Shown in pieces: positions 4,110 to 5,680 of a DNA stretch of 5,680 nt (within the stretch, counting starts at the first letter, position 1; the number at the start of each line of letters is the position of its first letter). Source of the DNA: an uncultured Senegalimassilia sp. (lineage in GTDB: Bacteria; Actinomycetota; Coriobacteriia; Coriobacteriales; Eggerthellaceae); assembly GCA_934661765.1 (NCBI GenBank), contig CAKUJT010000144.1, positions 1 to 5,680 on the forward strand, in the 5' to 3' direction. The position numbers and the translations under genes are program-made. The notes beneath the pieces were generated by a model. The model did not search any database. It was not told the DNA's origin and saw only the letters and a list, made by a program, of their open reading frames with translations.

Positions 4110-5680
4110 ATGGCAGAGTTCATCTACCAAATGTACAAGGCGCGCAAGGCGCACGGCGACAAGGTCATCCTCGACGATGTCACTCTGTCGTTCTACCCCG
4201 GCGCGAAGATCGGCGTGGTGGGCCCGAACGGCATGGGCAAGTCCACGCTGCTCAAGATCATGGCCGGCATCGAGGAGGTCAGCAACGGCGACGCGCGCCT
4301 GACCCCCGGCTATTCGGTGGGCATCCTGCAGCAGGAGCCGCCGCTGGACGAGGACAAGACCGTCCTGGAGAACATCGAGATGGCGTTCGCCGACGTGAAG
4401 GCAAACATCGCCCGCTTCAACGAGATCGGCACGCTCATGGGCGAGCCCGATGCCGACTTCGACGCGCTCATGGAGGAGATGGGCAAGCTGCAGGACGCCA
4501 TCGACGCGGCCAACGGCTGGGACCTGGACAGCCAGCTGTCCCAGGCCATGGACGCGCTGCAGTGCCCTGACCCCGACATGCCGGTGAACGTGCTCTCCGG
4601 CGGCGAGCGTCGTCGCGTGGCGCTGTGCCGTCTGCTGCTCGAGGCTCCCGACCTGCTGCTTCTCGACGAGCCCACCAACCACCTGGACGCCGAGTCCGTG
4701 CTGTGGCTGGAGAAGTTCCTGCACAAGTACCCCGGCGCCGTGCTGGCCGTCACGCACGACCGCTACTTCCTGGATAACGTGGCCGAGTGGATCTGCGAGG
4801 TCGACCGCGGCAGCCTGTACCCCTACAAGGGCAATTACTCCACCTACCTGGAGACCAAGGCTGCGCGTATGGCGGGCCAGAAGCAGCGCGACGAGAAGCT
4901 GCAGAAGCGCCTGGCCAGCGAGCTCGAGTGGGTCCGCAGCTCCCCGAAGGCGCGTCAGGCGAAGAGCCGCGCCCGTCTGGAGCGTTACGACCAGATGGCT
5001 GCCGAGGCCGCGCAGTCCAAGAAGCTCGACTTCACCGAGATTCAGATCCCGGCCGGCCCGCGCCTGGGCGCCGAGGTCCTCAAGGTCGAGCACCTGCACA
5101 AGCAGTTCGGCGACCGCGTGCTCATGGACGACCTGTCCTTCGAGCTGCCGCGCAACGGCATCGTCGGCGTCATCGGCCCCAACGGCGTGGGCAAATCCAC
5201 CCTGTTCAAGATGATCATGGGCATCGAGCAGCCCACTTCCGGTAGCCTGAAGCTCGGCGAGACGGTGAAGGTGTCCTACGTCGACCAGGGTCGCGCGGGC
5301 ATCGATGGCGACAAGAACGTGTGGGAAGTCGTCTCCGGCGGCCTGGACTACATGATGGTCTGCGAAACCGAGGTGCCCAGCCGCGCGTATGTGGCCAGCT
5401 TCGGCTTCAAGGGTTCCGACCAGCAAAAGCCTGCGGGCGTGCTCTCCGGTGGCGAGCGCAACCGCCTGAACCTGGCGCTGACGCTCAAGCAGGGCGGTAA
5501 CCTGCTGCTTCTCGACGAGCCTACCAACGACTTGGACGTGGAAACGCTGTCCAGCCTGGAGGAGGCGCTGCTGCGCTTCCCGGGTTGCGCCGTGGTGACC
5601 AGTCACGACCGTATGTTCCTCGACCGCGTTGCCACGCACATCCTGGCGTGGGAGGGCACCGATGAGAACCCGGGCAACTG
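4110..5680 (+). CDS. ettA: Energy-dependent translational throttle protein EttA (ABC-F ATPase), 3' end cut by the window
   Basis: ATG 4110 follows AAAGGAG (4099-4105) by 4 nt, and the frame is open to the window end: 523 complete codons of an expected 555-560. It is a soluble tandem ATPase without membrane segments. Domain 1 has Walker A GPNGMGKST (38-46), signature LSGGE (162-166), Walker B LLLLDE with catalytic Glu187, and switch His216. Domain 2 has GPNGVGKST (356-364), LSGGE (445-449), LLLLDE with Glu470, and His499. The arm region (about 94-138) and the charged inter-domain linker (about 247-316, with ELEWVRSSPKARQAKSRARL) match EttA rather than Uup, YbiT or the resistance ABC-F proteins, as does the PSRAYVASFGFKG stretch. 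EttA binds the ribosomal E site and tunes the first elongation steps to cellular ATP/ADP. Codons end almost always in C or G, more strictly than in the DUF1648 gene, which suggests high expression. No defect is visible. Confidence 0.95.
   Translation, partial: MAEFIYQMYKARKAHGDKVILDDVTLSFYPGAKIGVVGPNGMGKSTLLKIMAGIEEVSNGDARLTPGYSVGILQQEPPLDEDKTVLENIEMAFADVKANIARFNEIGTLMGEPDADFDALMEEMGKLQDAIDAANGWDLDSQLSQAMDALQCPDPDMPVNVLSGGERRRVALCRLLLEAPDLLLLDEPTNHLDAESVLWLEKFLHKYPGAVLAVTHDRYFLDNVAEWICEVDRGSLYPYKGNYSTYLETKAARMAGQKQRDEKLQKRLASELEWVRSSPKARQAKSRARLERYDQMAAEAAQSKKLDFTEIQIPAGPRLGAEVLKVEHLHKQFGDRVLMDDLSFELPRNGIVGVIGPNGVGKSTLFKMIMGIEQPTSGSLKLGETVKVSYVDQGRAGIDGDKNVWEVVSGGLDYMMVCETEVPSRAYVASFGFKGSDQQKPAGVLSGGERNRLNLALTLKQGGNLLLLDEPTNDLDVETLSSLEEALLRFPGCAVVTSHDRMFLDRVATHILAWEGTDENPGN

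Noticed and set aside
4053..5639. 528-codon open frame on the minus strand opposite ettA
   Set aside because: It is a mirror of the strongly GC-biased ettA codons. The protein is rich in Val, Leu, His, Gln and Ala with no recognisable domain, while the plus strand gives a complete EttA match.

Overview
The window is GC-rich bacterial DNA with closely packed genes. Codon preference, AGGAG-type ribosome sites and the family mix (YtrA-type GntR regulator, DUF1648 membrane protein, NimA-like flavoprotein, EttA) suggest an actinobacterial anaerobe, perhaps Coriobacteriia/Eggerthellaceae. That placement is inference; no rRNA or other lineage marker is present.

Layout, left to right. Bases 1-39 may be the tail of an upstream gene, and a perfect 14-bp GC-rich hairpin at 55-86 separates it from what follows. 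A pyridoxamine 5'-phosphate oxidase-fold (NimA-like) protein with an unusual Ala/Gln/Met-rich N-terminal extension is on the minus strand (172-858). Divergent from it is a control region (958-1029) of two perfect inverted repeats sharing the core CTGTTMTA-N7-TAKAACAG. They cover a consensus TATAAT. Next comes a roughly 260-nt purine-rich leader, a 129-aa GntR/YtrA-type repressor (1289-1678) and, 12 nt later, a DUF1648 (SdpI-related) polytopic membrane protein.

The membrane gene appears broken by one extra T in a T6 tract (2687-2692). Removing one T restores a 374-residue protein with a conserved C-terminal motif and a last membrane helix ending at 2816. A classical short-chain dehydrogenase/reductase follows (2908-3759). 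Then comes a 350-nt gene-free stretch full of short inverted repeats, and finally ettA (4110 to the window end, lacking about 30 C-terminal residues), the ABC-F translation factor.

The GntR and membrane genes look like one self-regulated operon: a YtrA-type repressor with its own operators controlling a membrane protein, an arrangement typical of envelope-stress or immunity modules. The SDR may be carried along downstream. The flavoprotein may share the divergent control region. ettA is an independent, strongly codon-biased housekeeping gene. The points most worth checking are the paired operators, the T6 frameshift and the purine-rich leader.
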